Source of the DNA: Baylisascaris procyonis
Lineage: Eukaryota; Nematoda; Chromadorea; Rhabditida; Ascarididae
Assembly: GCA_037389465.1 (NCBI GenBank)
Contig: JAZARR010000188.1
Location: forward strand, 647,501 to 711,500
DNA: 64,000 nt
Direction: 5' to 3'
This document shows positions 12,140 through 26,116 of this stretch, in pieces (position 1 is the first letter of the stretch; each line of letters opens with the position of its first letter). The notes beneath the pieces are model-generated. The model was given only the letters and a program-made list of their open reading frames with translations. It was not told the DNA's origin and ran no database searches. Made by a program: the position numbers and the translations under genes.

Positions 12140-15100
12140 CTTTATTCACCCAACAAAGAAAGCATGGAATTGCACGTCGAATCATCTTAACCTCTGATCT
12201 TTATCGAGTTACTTTTCTTCAAAAATTAGTCGAACTCAGGTGTGACGAATTTCGATGCAATAGATGCAATCACACAAACGGTGATGACGATATCAGCAAA
12301 GACTGCGAGGAGAGAGGTGAAGAAATAACACCAGAGGAGAAGAGAAACGAGTGAACACGACAAAATATTAGAGAGTACATATCGTTGATTTATCTATCTA
12401 ATGATTGAGCAAAGATGAGAGATACATAAGTGAGACTGATTGACGACTCGTTACTCAAACATCACTACTGTATAACTAAACAATCGCCTCGAGAACCCTC
12501 ATTCACTGTAGCAGCTAAATAATCACAAGCCCGCGGACAACGAAACAGCTATTGGGGTGATTTTATTGTTGGCAGGAAAGGTCAAAGGTTAGGCTTCTTT
12601 AATTTTTACGCCTTGGCTACGAGAGCTGAATCTATTGAAGGTCTGTTTATATGTAATTGCGAACTTTTTGATGCAAAATGAGTGATGTTCGAAATTGAGA
12701 AGTGCGAAGGGATCACTGCATAGCGAGAGTTCTGCACTTTCTGATAGACTACAAACTTTTTACCACAAATATTCTATTTCGACTTGAACTTCAATAATAA
12801 CTTCAATGGTACTTTTTTTCTCAACTTTTTTAGTGATTTTTTATGTTGAATAATATCAAAAATGTTAGCCTTGAATCAATATAAATAATATTCATTTCAA
12901 CATTCATATTTAACGTTTTGATTTAGACGCTAAGAACAAGAAATTAAATTACTCAGCATTTATATCTTCTAGGAGTTCTTTCAGAAACGAGGCCAATTAT
13001 GCAGGATTAATTAGGTCATTACAACAACGGTCTTGTAAGCGAAGGAAGTTAAGGTAATCGGGCGATAAATATCCATAAAAGTTGCCGAGGGTCTTTGATT
13101 AAGAATGAAATGGATTCGCACTCCATAGCTAGAAGAGAATGTAGTATGAGATGATGCGTAGAAATGTAATATTCGACGCAAACGAGATTTGCAGTGTGGA
13201 ACGCCTCCTGAAATTCGATGGAATGCCATTCGAATCAAGCGGAAATTCATTCGCGAATTCATCAATAACCTTTCACTATAAAATCTATCCTTATATCTAT
13301 AAAATTCAAATATCTCTTTCATCATACAAAAAAAAACTTACAGAACGCCGACGTTTCATTTGAAAATATTTGAAAGAATTCGATAAATTTATCACGTTTT
13401 TGCATATTTTCGTTCATTAGAATGCTTATTGCATAATGTCTTCTCATTAATTTCCTATTTACATAAATATGCGACATTTACCTTCGTCTTTTTTACATCG
13501 TTTCCCCCCGCTTCTAGTATTTTTTTGCATATTTCTGTAATGATACGATCAAGCTATATAAAACGTTTCTTAGCGATCATATGCTGTAGAATATTCTACT
13601 AGGCGTTTTCTTCAAAGGTTTTTTTTTAAAATGATAAGCAATCTATGATAATAGCACTCAATGAGTACTCGTAATTATTAAATAACCAATTATTTTATGT
13701 TTTTAATCTCTATTTAATTTGTAATTGCACTTGTACATTGATGTGATACCTGAATTTTACGAGAAAAATTTACGATAGGGGGAACTTTACGATGCCTCCT
13801 TCCACGATACGGGGAGAGATTTAATTAAAAATATTTATTTACATTGTTTGAGAATTCTTTAATGAAATATTATTGCCCATTCTCTTTTTATTCCATTACT
13901 AAATATTTTGATTTATATTAGATTCAATCGTTCCTAGAGCGCTGTAACTTTTGACTACGTTTTAAAATCCTGAAAATCACGTATACGCACGCATCTCTCA
14001 CATGCATTGCGGTTGTTTGAAAAATCTCGCTATGAGATTGCCTGTTCCCGCCTTGATGTTGTTTTGTTGTTCGATATTCGTAGGAGGTGTTTTTGAGCTA
14101 CCCAGCTAAGGTTCCAATCTAATTTCAGGTTATTTCTAGGTCAGGTAACTGAGATGTAAATTACTTTTACAATATTTTAGAAATATTATTTTGTATCACT
14201 GAAGAAATCACTTAGCTAATATTTGCAGATTTCTTTGTAGATACTATTTCAGTTTTTAATTTTCAGTTCATGCATGTAGAGCACTTTTTTCTTTCCCGGT
14301 TGCTTTTTTAGTCAAACACTTCGAAAATATTCATGTGTTTTGATCGGAAACGTTACAAGCAGATCTTTGGACACATTGAAATTGATTGTCTATTAGTCTC
14401 TTCTATTGCTCGCTGTTTGCACTTCGAAGCTTTGAATCGTCTGAGCAAAGCTATTAGCTGTGGGCATTTCCGGGACTTCAAGGAAGCGTTTCCGGAGCTT
14501 CAAGAAGGCATCTCCTGGGACGGCCGAGGAGAGAGAGCTGATTGGGCATTGTCGGGAAACGTGATCAAGTTATATTGAACGGACATATTCAATGATTGGG
14601 TGGGCGATATGCGTCGATGATTATGATCGACAGTCATTCAAGTGGCATGGTCCAGTAATTTGATTCTTACGTCCGAGCTCGTATTTAAGCATCTTTCACA
14701 AGCCTTGCCGGACTACCTTTCCCCTACCTGGTAGAGATGAAGTTGGATCACAATCGCGACCCTCACTAGATTTTCACGTTTCGAATCTAAGACCTGAACT
14801 CCTGTGACTTATAGGATATATTCGAGTATTTAGCTCTAAATGACCTGAGGTTCTAAGTCGAAGAGTTAGGCCCAATCTCATCGAGTATATCCAACGAGTA
14901 GAGTGAATCCTTGATGAACTAATGGTCCAGGAAGTAAGTATAACTGGAAATGTTTGTTGTCCACAAACCACTATGTTCAGTGTTGCTAATACTTCCTTTT
15001 CTACATTCCTTGATTCTGAATTAATAAACCAAACGCCATCTCTTCAATTCTATGGGGATTTTAGGCATATGAAATTGTTATTTGTAATTTATATCAATAT

Positions 15101-15193
15101 CTTTTTCTGTGTGCTGTGATTTCATTTTCCATCTTTCTCATTGCTTTTATTAGCATTCGTATTGGTAATGTCCATCATATAATCCACTGTCTG

Positions 15194-15315
15194 CGTGTTT
15201 GTGCATCTATGCGTCTGTGCACCTGCGTGTCTGCGCGCCTTGCATCTGCATGTCTGTGCGTCTGCGTGTCTGTGCGTCTGCGTGTCTGTGCATCTACGTG
15301 TCTGCGCGTCTATGC
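15194..15315. repeat. TGTCTG/TGCGTC-rich minisatellite
   Basis: Degenerate repeats of about 12 bp, built from TGCGTGTCTGTG and TGCGTCTGTG variants. Related TGTCTG tracts recur at 30037-30072, 30719-30790, 53046-53079 and at the right edge. Confidence 0.85.
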
Positions 15316-15517
15316 AGTAGTTTCAATTCGAGTTCTATTAAAGCTAAAGTTTTAAAATTTTGTGTGGTATCCTCGTAACCATAAAACATACTTCGGTGTT
15401 ACTTATCAGAAAAAAGCAAATGATAATCTAATGCACCGAAATGTGTTTTGTGGTACGAGACATTTATTGCAGTGAATGGTGAACAAGTATCATAGTGACG
15501 GTGTTCATGTTGTTTAA

Positions 15518-15717
15518 TTAATGAGCCTCAGGTTGTTATTGAATTATTGAGCTTCACATTGGTGCTTAATTAATGAACCTTAGGTTGTTGTTCAATTAAT
15601 GGACCTCAGGTTGTGCTCAATTAACGAGCCTCAGGTTGTTGTTGAATTAATGGGCCTCAGGTTATGCTCAATTAATGGCCTCATGTTGTGCTCAATTAAT
15701 GAGCCTTGGATTGTTGT
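15518..15717. repeat. Tandem repeat, unit about 26 bp
   Basis: About eight diverged units, each starting AATTAATGAGCCTCAGG and ending in GTTGTTGTT or GTTGTGCTC. The two endings tend to alternate, suggesting a higher-order dimer unit. Confidence 0.9.
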
Positions 15718-17524
15718 TTGATTTCTCGCGAATTATTGTTTGGCTAGTGTATTTGATTTCAGGAGTGCACAGTATCATCCTAATTTATGTTTTCGATGCT
15801 TGAGGGGTATTTTACAGTTTATATTTTACCGTAGCTGATTTTACCGTACTCTGCAGTTCTATGGCTCGATTACCGTAGCATATTTTTTTCTGTGGGAGGG
15901 ATTAACGCGGTCGGTCGATTTGATTCAAATACGAATGAAATATTTAATGTACTATTCTTTATTGACAGTCGACTGTGCCGAATAGGTCGGTGAGAGGTTT
16001 ATGAAAACAAGTGTCATGTGCACTCAAATCTGAACTTTTTTATCTGCCTTTGTTTAGTGCTTGTTAATGAATTACCTTGGAGGTGTTATTAGATGACTTC
16101 CTTTACCTAACGAATCCTTTTTTCTTTAAATAAAAATGTTATTTTTGGATAAGTAAACAAAGTAAAGTAATTGTTCATAAAGTTGATATTGAGGCTTGAA
16201 GTCCAAATCGCCTACCAGTGAGGTCGTCGACTCGTTTTAAAACTGTCGGTAGATTATGACTGAATGACGTTCTTGATAATAATTGACGGTAGTTGAGGAA
16301 TAAAGTATGGAAAGTTGCCTTATATTACTTGTTTGTTCATTGCACCAGGGGGTAAATGTAATGCCTTTAATTAGAATTTGCTTTAGTGCATTACATCGTC
16401 ACCGTTTTCGATTGCTTTCGATCATTGGGCGACGCTTGATCAAGATTTTTTTATGATCCATAGGTTTAGGTATATAGTGAAGCTCTATTTCCTTGACCAT
16501 GTAGTCGTTGATTTTGTAGATCGTTATTATTTATTCTAATTATTACACTTATTTTTTGAATTAAGAAAGTAACCTATGCGTGTTGATATCGGGAAATGCT
16601 GCTAAAATTATCAGCATTTTGGGTGATTTTATATCTTCTTTCAAGGTTATTGTTATTATCGTTTTCCGCGTGTAGCATTCGTTGCTTTGAAACGATGTGC
16701 CAGCTGAACATTTTCCTGTATCTCATCTAATCTAATAAGCGTAATTTTGCTTTTGGAGGTGGTGTGAATTGTGATCCATAAGGGGTTATGCATACCTTTA
16801 AGGTATTTTTTGAACGGCAATAACAAAAGGTAACAGCTTAACATAATCGTCGCCTTCAAGTATATAGCCGTAGGCTATCTGCTCAAATGCTTTACCTGTT
16901 AACTCATAGATTTGCATTCCCCCTTCAAGTACAAGTTCATTCACATTTTTGCATTAAGCGACTTCTAAGCGCTAATCTGTCTGTAATGGAGGCCATAGAA
17001 ATTTACCTGTAGATATAGGTGGCATTTACTTGCTTGCTCACTGGTTTAGTTTTGTTGGGCCATCTATCACGCATCGATCGACAGTAATGTGGTTAACAGT
17101 TCAGTTGGGAAGCATAGAAATTTTGTGATAAATTGGGACAAACATCTTGTTTTGCGATGGAAAAACCATGAAATTATGTATCCAACAAAGTAAATAAGCA
17201 AGGAAATAACAGGGAAAATCATAATCCTAAAAAAAATTAAAGAAAAAATACGAAGATGCGTTTGAAACCCATAAGGGAGTTAAAAAAAAAAAAAAACAAG
17301 AAAAACCAGAGATCATGATGAATAGAGGCATGCGGGAATGCAAACATGGATGTGCGGAACTAAAGCAAGCACAATTAGTTACGGCTGGCAACAAGCAGCG
17401 GATATGGCAGCCAGATCGCATTGCTCTAAGCGGTGTTTAAAACACAATAATTTGCTGACAATGATCGATATTAATAACATTTAAATGCTGTGCTTAATTA
17501 TTTATTAGCAACTTTTTAATGGGT

Positions 17525-17526
<2 letters not shown>

Positions 17527-17567
<41 letters not shown>
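17527..17567. repeat. TA microsatellite
   Basis: About 20 TA units. Confidence 0.95.
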
Positions 17568-17570
<3 letters not shown>

Positions 17571-19629
17571 TTGCGATGATTTATCCATCTAGCAGTAACT
17601 GATTGAATGCAAAGTTCCTGCACCAGGTTCATATAAGGTGTATAATATTTTTGAACAAAAAATGTGAACTCGAAAGCGTTCGCCGAGAGACATTTTATAG
17701 AATTGGAATCTCTTTGCGGATGTTCCATTGTGATGCGTTTTTGATCAAACATTTTGAGCATTGTTTATTATGCGCTGTTGCAAGTTTTTTTTTTTTTTTT
17801 GCATGACACATTGTAACTGAATTGTTGGTATGTCTGCGCATGTATACGAACGTCTGTCTGCGTGTCGGATAGATTGGATACGGGTCCCATACAAATCCTA
17901 AAAGTGGTTGGATCAGTTGAAATATGAATGCCCTATTCCCAAGTTTTACTCTTCGTTGGTAATTGATAAAGGTGGCTCGTTTGATTTTAGGTGTGCAAAA
18001 ACGAGATTTGGAGGTTTAGTATCGGTTCTTCTCTTCTCCTTTTCCAATTATTTATGTCCTGACATAATAGTTGTAAGTTTTTCTTTGTAATTTGAAGTTT
18101 TTTAGCATTATTTTATTTAATAATGCAGTATGTTAGATAAATTCAATTCACACAAAAGAAGGTAAACTCGAGAGAATGAAAGAAGCTGCATCTTTCTGGA
18201 ACAACTCTGGAAGCTCTATCTCATAGGATCACCTCATTCTCTCTTGTCCGTGATCTGCCTGGGAGATTCTGCATTTTTCTTTTTACCTGTTTTTACCTGC
18301 AGGTTGTGATTATTCATTAACTAAGTAAAATTTACCTTTTGAATTTATTAGCTGTGCTTTTTCGATGATCGCATGCGGATAACTGTTAGATTGAAGAGGT
18401 ATTTGAATGATCTTAAGTTTCTTTTCGGCTGGCAGTTGTCATTGTATATTGAAAGCATAACGATCAGGTCGTTAATTAGAATTACTTGCTTTCTGTCTTC
18501 TAATAAGATATCAAATTGCTCATTTACAGCAAATACTCTTAAATGTTATTTTGAAAGAATTCAAAAGCATTTTTTGAAACGTCTATAATACGTCTGTTAT
18601 GAGAACATGGGGTTTTATTTTTGTGTGTACGGTAACTTTTTACTCTTTAGATTTCAGATTACCTTTCCATGGTGAAAATTTCGAGGCTGCATATTGTTAT
18701 AAAGCTAGCTGAATGAGTTTATAGGTGTTTGAGGTTTCCTAATATTTAACCGATGTCTTCATTTGTTAATAACGCAATATTGGATTCGATTAGAGGGTTA
18801 AACTTAAATAATAATTTCGTGTCTTCGGTATATACCAATGTTTCCCATTGCAAATGAATATTGGGTAATTTGTAAAGGTGAAGAGCATTAAATAGCAGTG
18901 GAAAGACAATACTTGGCCTTCACTCAATTGCAGTATGAATTAGCTCAGAGATGTTATTTTTTAAGATTCGTTGGATTTTTTTTTTTTGCGGAATTGGGTA
19001 CTTAAGAAATCGGGTAATGCTGTGGTTGAATTTGAATGTTTTTTTAAAATGTAGTTTAACAGCTTTTTTAATGTTTAAGAGTAGTATGAATATTTAAATG
19101 GTTTTCAAATAAACAAATAAATATTTATAGTTTAAAATTTTTTAAAATTGATAAGTGAGGGTTAAGCTATCATGGAGTTTCCTAACATACAACTGCACGA
19201 GGTAGCAGGGTTCTGTCGTTTCAGAAAATTCCAAATTATAGATTATTGTTTTCATGATGTCTTTTGTCATGAGGAATTCACTTTATTTACATATTTACAT
19301 ATTGTGCTTTTATTTATTTATTAATTTTTTATTGTACATATTTATTTATTTACATATTGTGCTGGTAGCAGATGCGCTGCTTTCATCGTTATATAAGATG
19401 GGATATGAATGCATCTTTTAAAAGTTTTTAGAATTGCTGACAGTCAGCTATTGGTCTGTAGTTCTTGTTTTCTATGTGAAGATAACCTTTGCGTTTTCTC
19501 GTCAAGTTTTATAAGGTTCAAGTTTTATGAAGTTTTTATTTTGTAGGTTTTGGAAGGGGTTATTAGAGTGCGGTGATCAGTGATTTTGGACCTTCTTAAA
19601 TATCGAGAGCGCTGATAACTGTAGGTTTA

Positions 19630-19690
19630 GGTTTATTAAGAGCATTAATGCGATTTAGGTTTAGCTTGGGTTTATTAAGAGCATTAATGC
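19630..19690. repeat. 22-bp direct repeat pair
   Basis: Two identical copies of a 22-bp stretch (core TTTATTAAGAGCATTAATGC) lie at 19630-19651 and 19669-19690. Confidence 0.9.
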
Positions 19691-19940
19691 AATTAATTAA
19701 ACTAAATTAAAGGAAACAGGTAAAGGTATTTCATCGAGATGGGGTGATCCCTTTGGAAGAGTTCGGAATTGTTGAATGCATTCAGCTAATCCCAAAGTGC
19801 AGGCACGCGATGGCCGTTTGATAAACACCCATTGCACATGCGCTCATGCGCAGGTCGTCTATTGATTTTATATGAGCGCCATTATATGTGTCTGTGAATG
19901 TGGTAAATAAGATTGTAGATGTAGTAGATATCATCGAAAT

Positions 19941-20483
19941 ATTTGCATATGAAAAATTTGTGAAAATATGTTTGAAAATTTGCATATTTCTGTAAGGGTA
20001 ATTTTCTTTTTTTGCATATTGACCGGAAGTTGATATGAATTCTAGCATTGGCCATTGGAACTAAGTGATCGTATAGTGATGAATTAGTGAATTTATGATT
20101 GAACTGAGTCTATATTGAAAAACAATTATAAGTTAAATATTTACAAATAAATATAGTAAATGTAAAATTTAAAAAAAGGAATTGTTATGACGTCATTTTT
20201 ATGCATTTCATGCGTGGATATGCCAATTGGTAGGTGCTTATCGGTCTTAAAGGTTGAATGATAAAATTTGCATGATATCTATTCGTGAAAAAGATGGCAG
20301 TCAGCTAATCCATCGTTCAATTTCTTTATATTGTTGGATTATATTTGCATTTGAGGATGCGCTAAAATTTGCATATGCAAATTTTTACGATCACTCGAAC
20401 GGGACGAAAATTTTTGTTTCATGTTTGGAGATACGCTGTATGGGTCTATAGAAAATGGCATACGGTATAAAGCGGATTTGCAT
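19941..20483. promoter_or_regulatory. Cluster of ATTTGCAT / ATGCAAAT octamers
   Basis: Octamers occur at 19941, 19978, 20266, 20343, a head-to-head pair inside 20364-20385, and 20476. ATGCAAAT is the canonical POU-domain octamer. Clustering of this kind suggests an enhancer or a decayed repeat family. No experiment backs a function here. Confidence 0.35.
20364..20385. repeat. 22-bp perfect palindrome made of two octamers
   Basis: The central 20 bases read AAATTTGCATATGCAAATTT, and the palindrome extends one base on each side. It fuses an ATTTGCAT and an ATGCAAAT octamer that share the central AT. Confidence 0.95.
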
Positions 20484-22078
20484 AGAAATCGTGAAGTGGC
20501 CATTTTGGTGTATTGTTTTTCCATGCGTGGCGAATTTGGTTAGTGGGTGGAAAGACGGTTGCACCGGCTAAGACCGCAAAGTAGAGTGTGTGAAGCGATC
20601 AGACTTAAGGAGTTACTAGAATATGCATGATGTGATTTGTTTATATTCAGTTTTCGTGCCTTTCTCCCCCCTCCTCCTTTCCCCTCAGGTGACTTAGTTT
20701 TACTGTTTATATTTCTGTCTTCGTACCTCCATCCCCCTCCCACCTCCACGTAGCGATCTAATTTTTATCGGAATCGTTACTGCGTTCTCTTTCATTCAGA
20801 AAATTTCACGCAGGAATATGCAAGAGGTTTAATTTAGTTATTATAAATATGCTCGTTTTTAATTACAAAAGTAAATTAGAATTGTCGATCACAAGTGGCG
20901 CACACCTCACTACATCTGTTGTTGAATGGCGTTCCCCATTTATATAGTTAGCAACTTGTTAGGAATAAGTGAGTTTATGATGTTATTCAAATTATTTTAT
21001 TCTATTAGGAGAGGTAGGGGGGGGGGGGAATAGAATATCTCATTAAATAATGTTTATTGTTGCTTTTTCCAGCAGTGTTTAATATCGTATGTATGTTAGG
21101 TCGGTGAATGTGCATTCGGATTGTTTACATATGTTCTGCTGAGTGATTTGTTTAGAAGATATTTCCAAGAAAATTTTTATATCTTTTTTTAAATATTTGA
21201 GGAAAAGAATGAGCCATGATCGTCAGTGGGTAATTACGATATTAATTGGGCTTTCTTCCACTGAACCATTTTTAAATATTAATGAAGAAAATTTGCATAA
21301 TTTATGAAACGTCGTCAATAAATATCTATTCCAAAATTTAAAAAAAATGGCTTGTTTTCATATCCGTTTAATTTGCATTTTAATAAAATCTTTTCTAGAC
21401 ATTCGGGGGAAGTTTTAATACAGGAACACTATTCGATGTAATACAGTCAATTGTGAATTATTCGAGGATTTCTCTTTGAAGTCAGTTTTATAAAGTATTA
21501 TTCGAATGTTATTATTATGCTCTAAATGAGTGGTATTGAGACGTCATTTGTTATATGAGTACCCGACGCTGTATTGCCATGTTTTTTTTTTTTTTTTTTG
21601 TTTGCAGTCCAACTTCCTCAGGTCCAAAAAGGAAGTGTTTTTTTGAGTGCGGATGAGACTGTTGTCATTGTTTGAGATGAGTAGTTTAGTTTAGCAGATC
21701 ATAACCTTGTTCTACATGCAGAATAACTTTTGTTGTTCTGTTTGAGTTTTTTTTAAGTTTTTTCTACTATCGAAAGAAATGCGAGTAGTTTGCTTTTATT
21801 GGAAAGCTTCGCTCTTAGTTGTTGAATTTATTTATTTATTTATTTTTTTTTAAATAATTTTCCTCATTTCTGATTTGTTCACTGTTCTACCTGTGTACGT
21901 GTGTTCGCCATTGCTCTACCTGACGGTCACGGCAAAGGCTTTCTTCTATTAGCGCATTTATTGCTGGTTGATATTGTTGATAATTGATTTTATAAACGAG
22001 AATCATGTAACGCGAAAAATTCACTAACGAATTTAGCAAAAATTTTTAATCTTTTTGAAAATTGTTTATCACTTTCAG

Positions 22079-22129
22079 GTATAAAATTGGCTTCCACACG
22101 CCAAAATTGGAGGCCATACGAGCAAAGAG
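22079..22129 (+). CDS. Candidate 51-bp micro-exon upstream of the serine-rich exons
   Basis: A strong acceptor (CACTTTCAG) precedes 51 bases that end at AAAGAG|GTATGT. Two frames stay open; one reads YKIGFHTPKLEAIRAKR and the other IKLASTRQNWRPYEQR. The phase-0 frame stops at once, and neither open frame joins directly to the exon at 23121 without a stop. A further exon would be needed, or this is a mimic. No family was recognised. Confidence 0.3.
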
Positions 22130-22568
22130 GTATGTTTTATTATTTGGCTTATATTAATGCTTTTGATTGAAGATTTATTTAAGTTGTAATGGTTGTTAAT
22201 GAGTTTCACGAGATGAAGTGAATCGAAAAAGGTATCGCTTCGACGGAATCGAGTGCGGTCTTCTTCTGGGGAGTTCTTATCAATAAAAGAATTAGAAGAA
22301 TGACGTGGATGGAGAAATGTTTAATTTTGATTCTTTGAAACAAAATGAGAGATATTGGCATATTTAAAGGAATGGGAGGGTGACATTGCTATTTGTTAGA
22401 TAATTTCTCGTCAGGAAGTTTTATGATTATCGCTGTTTTTTGAAATTGTTGAACGAGTGCCGAGCGTATATGAATTTTGTAGTATTGGTATTCGAAATGG
22501 CTGTGAAAGTTAAGTTTGAAAAAACTGTCACTGCTCTCAACGACTAAAATTTCTCACTTCGGTGAAAA

Positions 22569-22608
22569 TTTCCCGTTAGGGAAAGAAACTACTTTCCCGT
22601 TAGGGAAA
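22569..22608. repeat. Pair of 16-bp interrupted palindromes
   Basis: TTTCCCGTTAGGGAAA occurs twice, at 22569-22584 and 22593-22608. Each copy can fold as a 6-bp stem with a GTTA loop. Confidence 0.9.
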
Positions 22609-23120
22609 GGAGTTTTTCTTTTCTAGAATACCTTAACTGCAATTGCTCAAACGGATTTGTAGATAAGGTAATACTTTTTTCTTGCGGGTAACCATTGGTC
22701 AGATGGCAATGTTATCAGCAAAATCATATGTTTGGAGGGTCGCTGTGAATTCTGAAACCTCAAGACTTTTGTTGCATTGGAGCACTAATCGTAAAGCTTA
22801 ATATTAACAGCTAAATCAGGGATTAATCTTGTCCGCACAAGAAGAGGGTTTGTCCATTTTTGAGTCTCTGAAGGATTCAGAAGCATCAAAACTACTGTTG
22901 CATTGAATCAGTCGCTGTGGAGGTCGCAATTAAAACATTATGTAATGGATAGCAGATATCAGTTTAATTGTGCATAATAAAGGTTTTGTGCAAGAATGAA
23001 TAGAATATTTAAGACGCTTGCTTTATTACATTCAGTGTTTCCTCCATTCCGTAACTGTAAAAACAGTATGCAGGTAATTTACAAGTTTATGAAGTTTATT
23101 AAGTTTTATGTATGTTGCAG

Positions 23121-23432
23121 CATTCACCGCCGGGATTGCCTTATAATAGTGCGATATCGGAATCGGTTGGTGTAGTAGGTGTCGGCGAAGGTCTGTGCGT
23201 GGGCGGCTTGTGTGCCGAATCGCATCGCACGACGGGTTCTTCGGTGTCATCAACCTCTTTGGGCTTACCGCCGAATAATAACTCCGCTTCGGGCAACGAT
23301 TCCATATCGCCGCAGAGTAAAAGCGCCACATTGGAGAGCACGACAAGTAGTGTGAGCACAGTGAAGTCGCAACATTCAACACCCAAAAAGCATTCCGTTA
23401 TTCTGAGACCTTTCCTTAAGAAGAAGACAAAG
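23121..23432 (+). CDS. Serine-rich exon, possible 5' part of gmps-1 or separate gene
   Basis: A 104-codon open stretch, phase 0 at both ends, between TATGTTGCAG and the strong donor AAG|GTGAGT. The peptide is rich in Ser, Gly, Thr and Pro (for example SSVSSTSLGLPPNNN) and ends in a basic stretch, VILRPFLKKKTK, so it looks intrinsically disordered. An in-frame ATG at 23112, just before the acceptor, could be the translation start instead of a splice site. No known domain. Base composition is clearly richer in GC than the flanks, as expected of coding sequence. Confidence 0.5.
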
Positions 23433-25353
23433 GTGAGTAAATGGATTAATTCGTATAGTGTTTGCGAGTTGGGCCTAAGTTTTTCTCGTCAAATATATGA
23501 GAGCGATGGTTGAAGGCCGTTTAGTTGAGATGCTTCTCTCCTTATAAGTAAGCGAAAATTCAGTGAATTGTCTAGTACCTTTAATTAACCTGCTGATGTT
23601 TGATATGTGAGTTTGAAGGCTCATTTGCGTTATTATATTTATAATGCTTGATGAAAATTCATCACCACACGTTACAAATATGAATGAAAATGGACATTTC
23701 GAAAAGAATATGTCGATAAAATTGGAAGCTTTTCTTTTCTTTAATTTTAGGACTCTTATTTTCTTTTGATTTTTTTTATCGTCGAGTTATATCTTCGAAT
23801 AAAAACAGATCTTTGCAATAGGATTTTATGATGAATTATTAGAGGAGATGAAATCATTTTGCTAGAGAAAGCCACTCTTTACAGTTTCTTCTAAGAAAAA
23901 AGGATGAAGAGGGGAGGGGGAAGGCCTTAGCGAGAACACCCATTGTTTCTGTAGACCGACGGATATGATAGGAACATTTTCATACAAAGCTGTCATTGGA
24001 ATTTTAAAATTATACTTAAATCTTCAGGTTGCAAGTACTGTCTAATTTTTTGAGGAAAGCACTTCTTCTTGCTGGATGATGATGATGAGGTTTCTGAAGT
24101 TTTGGGCAGTGGTCTAAAATGGGACCAGATTGATTGATGCAATCGCGAAAGCGAAATCAGCAACCTTAAAATCGATTCAAGGAAAAGAGGGAGGAGGGGG
24201 TGAAGGGGGTCAGGAGAAATGCGCAACTTTTTCGCATAACTTAATGAAATAAATTTACTAATTCTGCAAAGAGTCTTTCCTTAAGCTTTCGGATTTGCGA
24301 TTTTTAACATCTGAATGATTGGGCTTGGGAGAAGGGTAGAATTTTTATAGATGACAGATGAAACGAGAAATAAACTTCGCATGATGTGATATATGTGATG
24401 CTAGAAATAAAAGGTTTGAAAAATTAGTGGCAGACAATCGCGCTGAATTAACACACAGCGATACCAGAAAACACGGTACAAAATTTGTAAGAGAGATATA
24501 AGGTAGATCTAACAATACTTTTCTTTAGTGCGATCTATGACTTTTTAGTTGGCTGTGCGCTATTTCAAGCAAGACACGTACGTATATGATTCGTGCTACT
24601 GTAAACAGCGATAGCCACGCTGTTGTTTGTTGGGTTTTTTTTTGGTAAATTTCTGCGTGCAATTCTCACGGGCACGTAGAAGTTTACCAAAATCCTTACT
24701 TACTTGAGGTAAATTTTTCCTGCGTGTAGGTAGATTTACTTATAGGTTCTAACCTTAGGTGTTGTGTTTCCGTTCATGTTACAATAACTTCGACGTGCTC
24801 TGATAAGTTTTTGACTGTTGATGCAAAATGACCGAATTCAAAAAATCTCTCGGGGTAGGTGATACTGCGAAAAAACTTCCTGTGGGAAAGGAAACCTGAA
24901 GGTATTCTTAAGCATGAATACAAACACTTGTTGAAAAGTTTTTCTTGTTGATTTTAAATACAAATATCAACTCGTTGAATGCGAAAAAGCAAATTTCTTA
25001 TCTCTAGTTGGCTTCTTCTTTGATAGGATGATAGTTAGGTAACTCAGCAATTTCCGGTTTCTGAGATTGTCTGAAAATTTACCCAAGACAAGAGGAAGAG
25101 TTGCCCGTGTGTCACTGTGACACCTTGGAATTTTTAGTAGCTGAAAAACTGGGCAGGATCTCGATACGCCTAAGAATTGTGCATCTTGAATCCTCGAGTC
25201 AGCCACAACGTTCTCCATACTAAAGGGATGTCGACTTTGAATAGCCTTGTTGGTGAGGCTCCAGATGGACAAGTTGGTTTGTTAGTTCGAATCTTACTGC
25301 GAGAAAGGCTGAATTTGTTCTCGTGCTCATGTGAATCCGTTGTTCAGTTTCAG

Positions 25354-25545
25354 AGAAGTGCGTCAAAGAGTGAGCGGTGTGGAGGTGCGGGTGCGAACGC
25401 AGGGAAAGAAGAGGAGAGAGTGGGAGAAGATAACGTTATGAAGAGAAGTGCGTCGCCAACTTTGCCTGAGGGAGCGACGCAACCAAAGAACGAAGCACCA
25501 CCTGCTTGCAACGGGCTACCTGCCAACAGCGATCAACGCAATAAC
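25354..25545 (+). CDS. Second low-complexity exon, possible 5' part of gmps-1
   Basis: A 64-codon phase-0 exon between TGTTCAGTTTCAG and AAC|GTGAGT. The peptide begins RSASKSERCGGAG, contains RSASPTLPEG, and ends GLPANSDQRNN; it is hydrophilic and disordered. An acceptor six bases earlier (TTCAG at 25347) is also possible. Phase lets it join the exon at 23121 on the left. On the right it can join either the gmps-1 exon at 36767 across an 11.2 kb intron, or a short terminal exon at 26117. Confidence 0.5.
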
Positions 25546-26116
25546 GTGAGTTAGATGCATCCATAATAACACAGCCACTGAAATAAACCAGTCACCTTGG
25601 TGGCATATCTTCCTGTTCAATTTGGTTGCTTGTTTAAGCACTCGATGAAGAATGTTACGGTGCTCAGGATTGTTCCCTATTCTTTATTCTTAGGGAATCC
25701 TAATATCGTTCTTCCTAATTTTTATCGCCAGTTGAGGATATCGCGGTGGGATATCGATACCCTTGGAAGAGTTTGGAAGAAGGAGGAGCATTTTAAGAGA
25801 GGAGGAATTTAAGCAATTCAGGAACGAAATTGACAAGTTTAAAAGTTTTCATTTTCAAACTGTCCAGTTGCACTCTATGCTCATATTTTATTGCACAAGA
25901 AAGAAATGCTAGCCAGCGTAGCCAATGACACGTCCATCTCCTCTCTTCTCCCCCTTCCCTACCTTCCCTCTCGCCCTCCTTTCTACTACATCCTTCCTAG
26001 GCTTCCAAGATTCCCATCTGCGTTGTAATGGGAATAAATGACCACATTTTATATCGGCAAGTAGTAGCGCTTTATCGCTGTTAATACTTATGTGCTAATG
26101 CGCCCTTTCTTTTCAG

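Noticed and set aside
14333..14578. Plus-strand open frame of 81 codons
   Set aside because: Looks moderately protein-like, but no homology was recognised and no clear acceptor or donor gives a usable exon.
23032..23386. Two minus-strand open frames opposite the serine-rich exon
   Set aside because: Antisense shadows; the plus strand has matching splice sites and phase.
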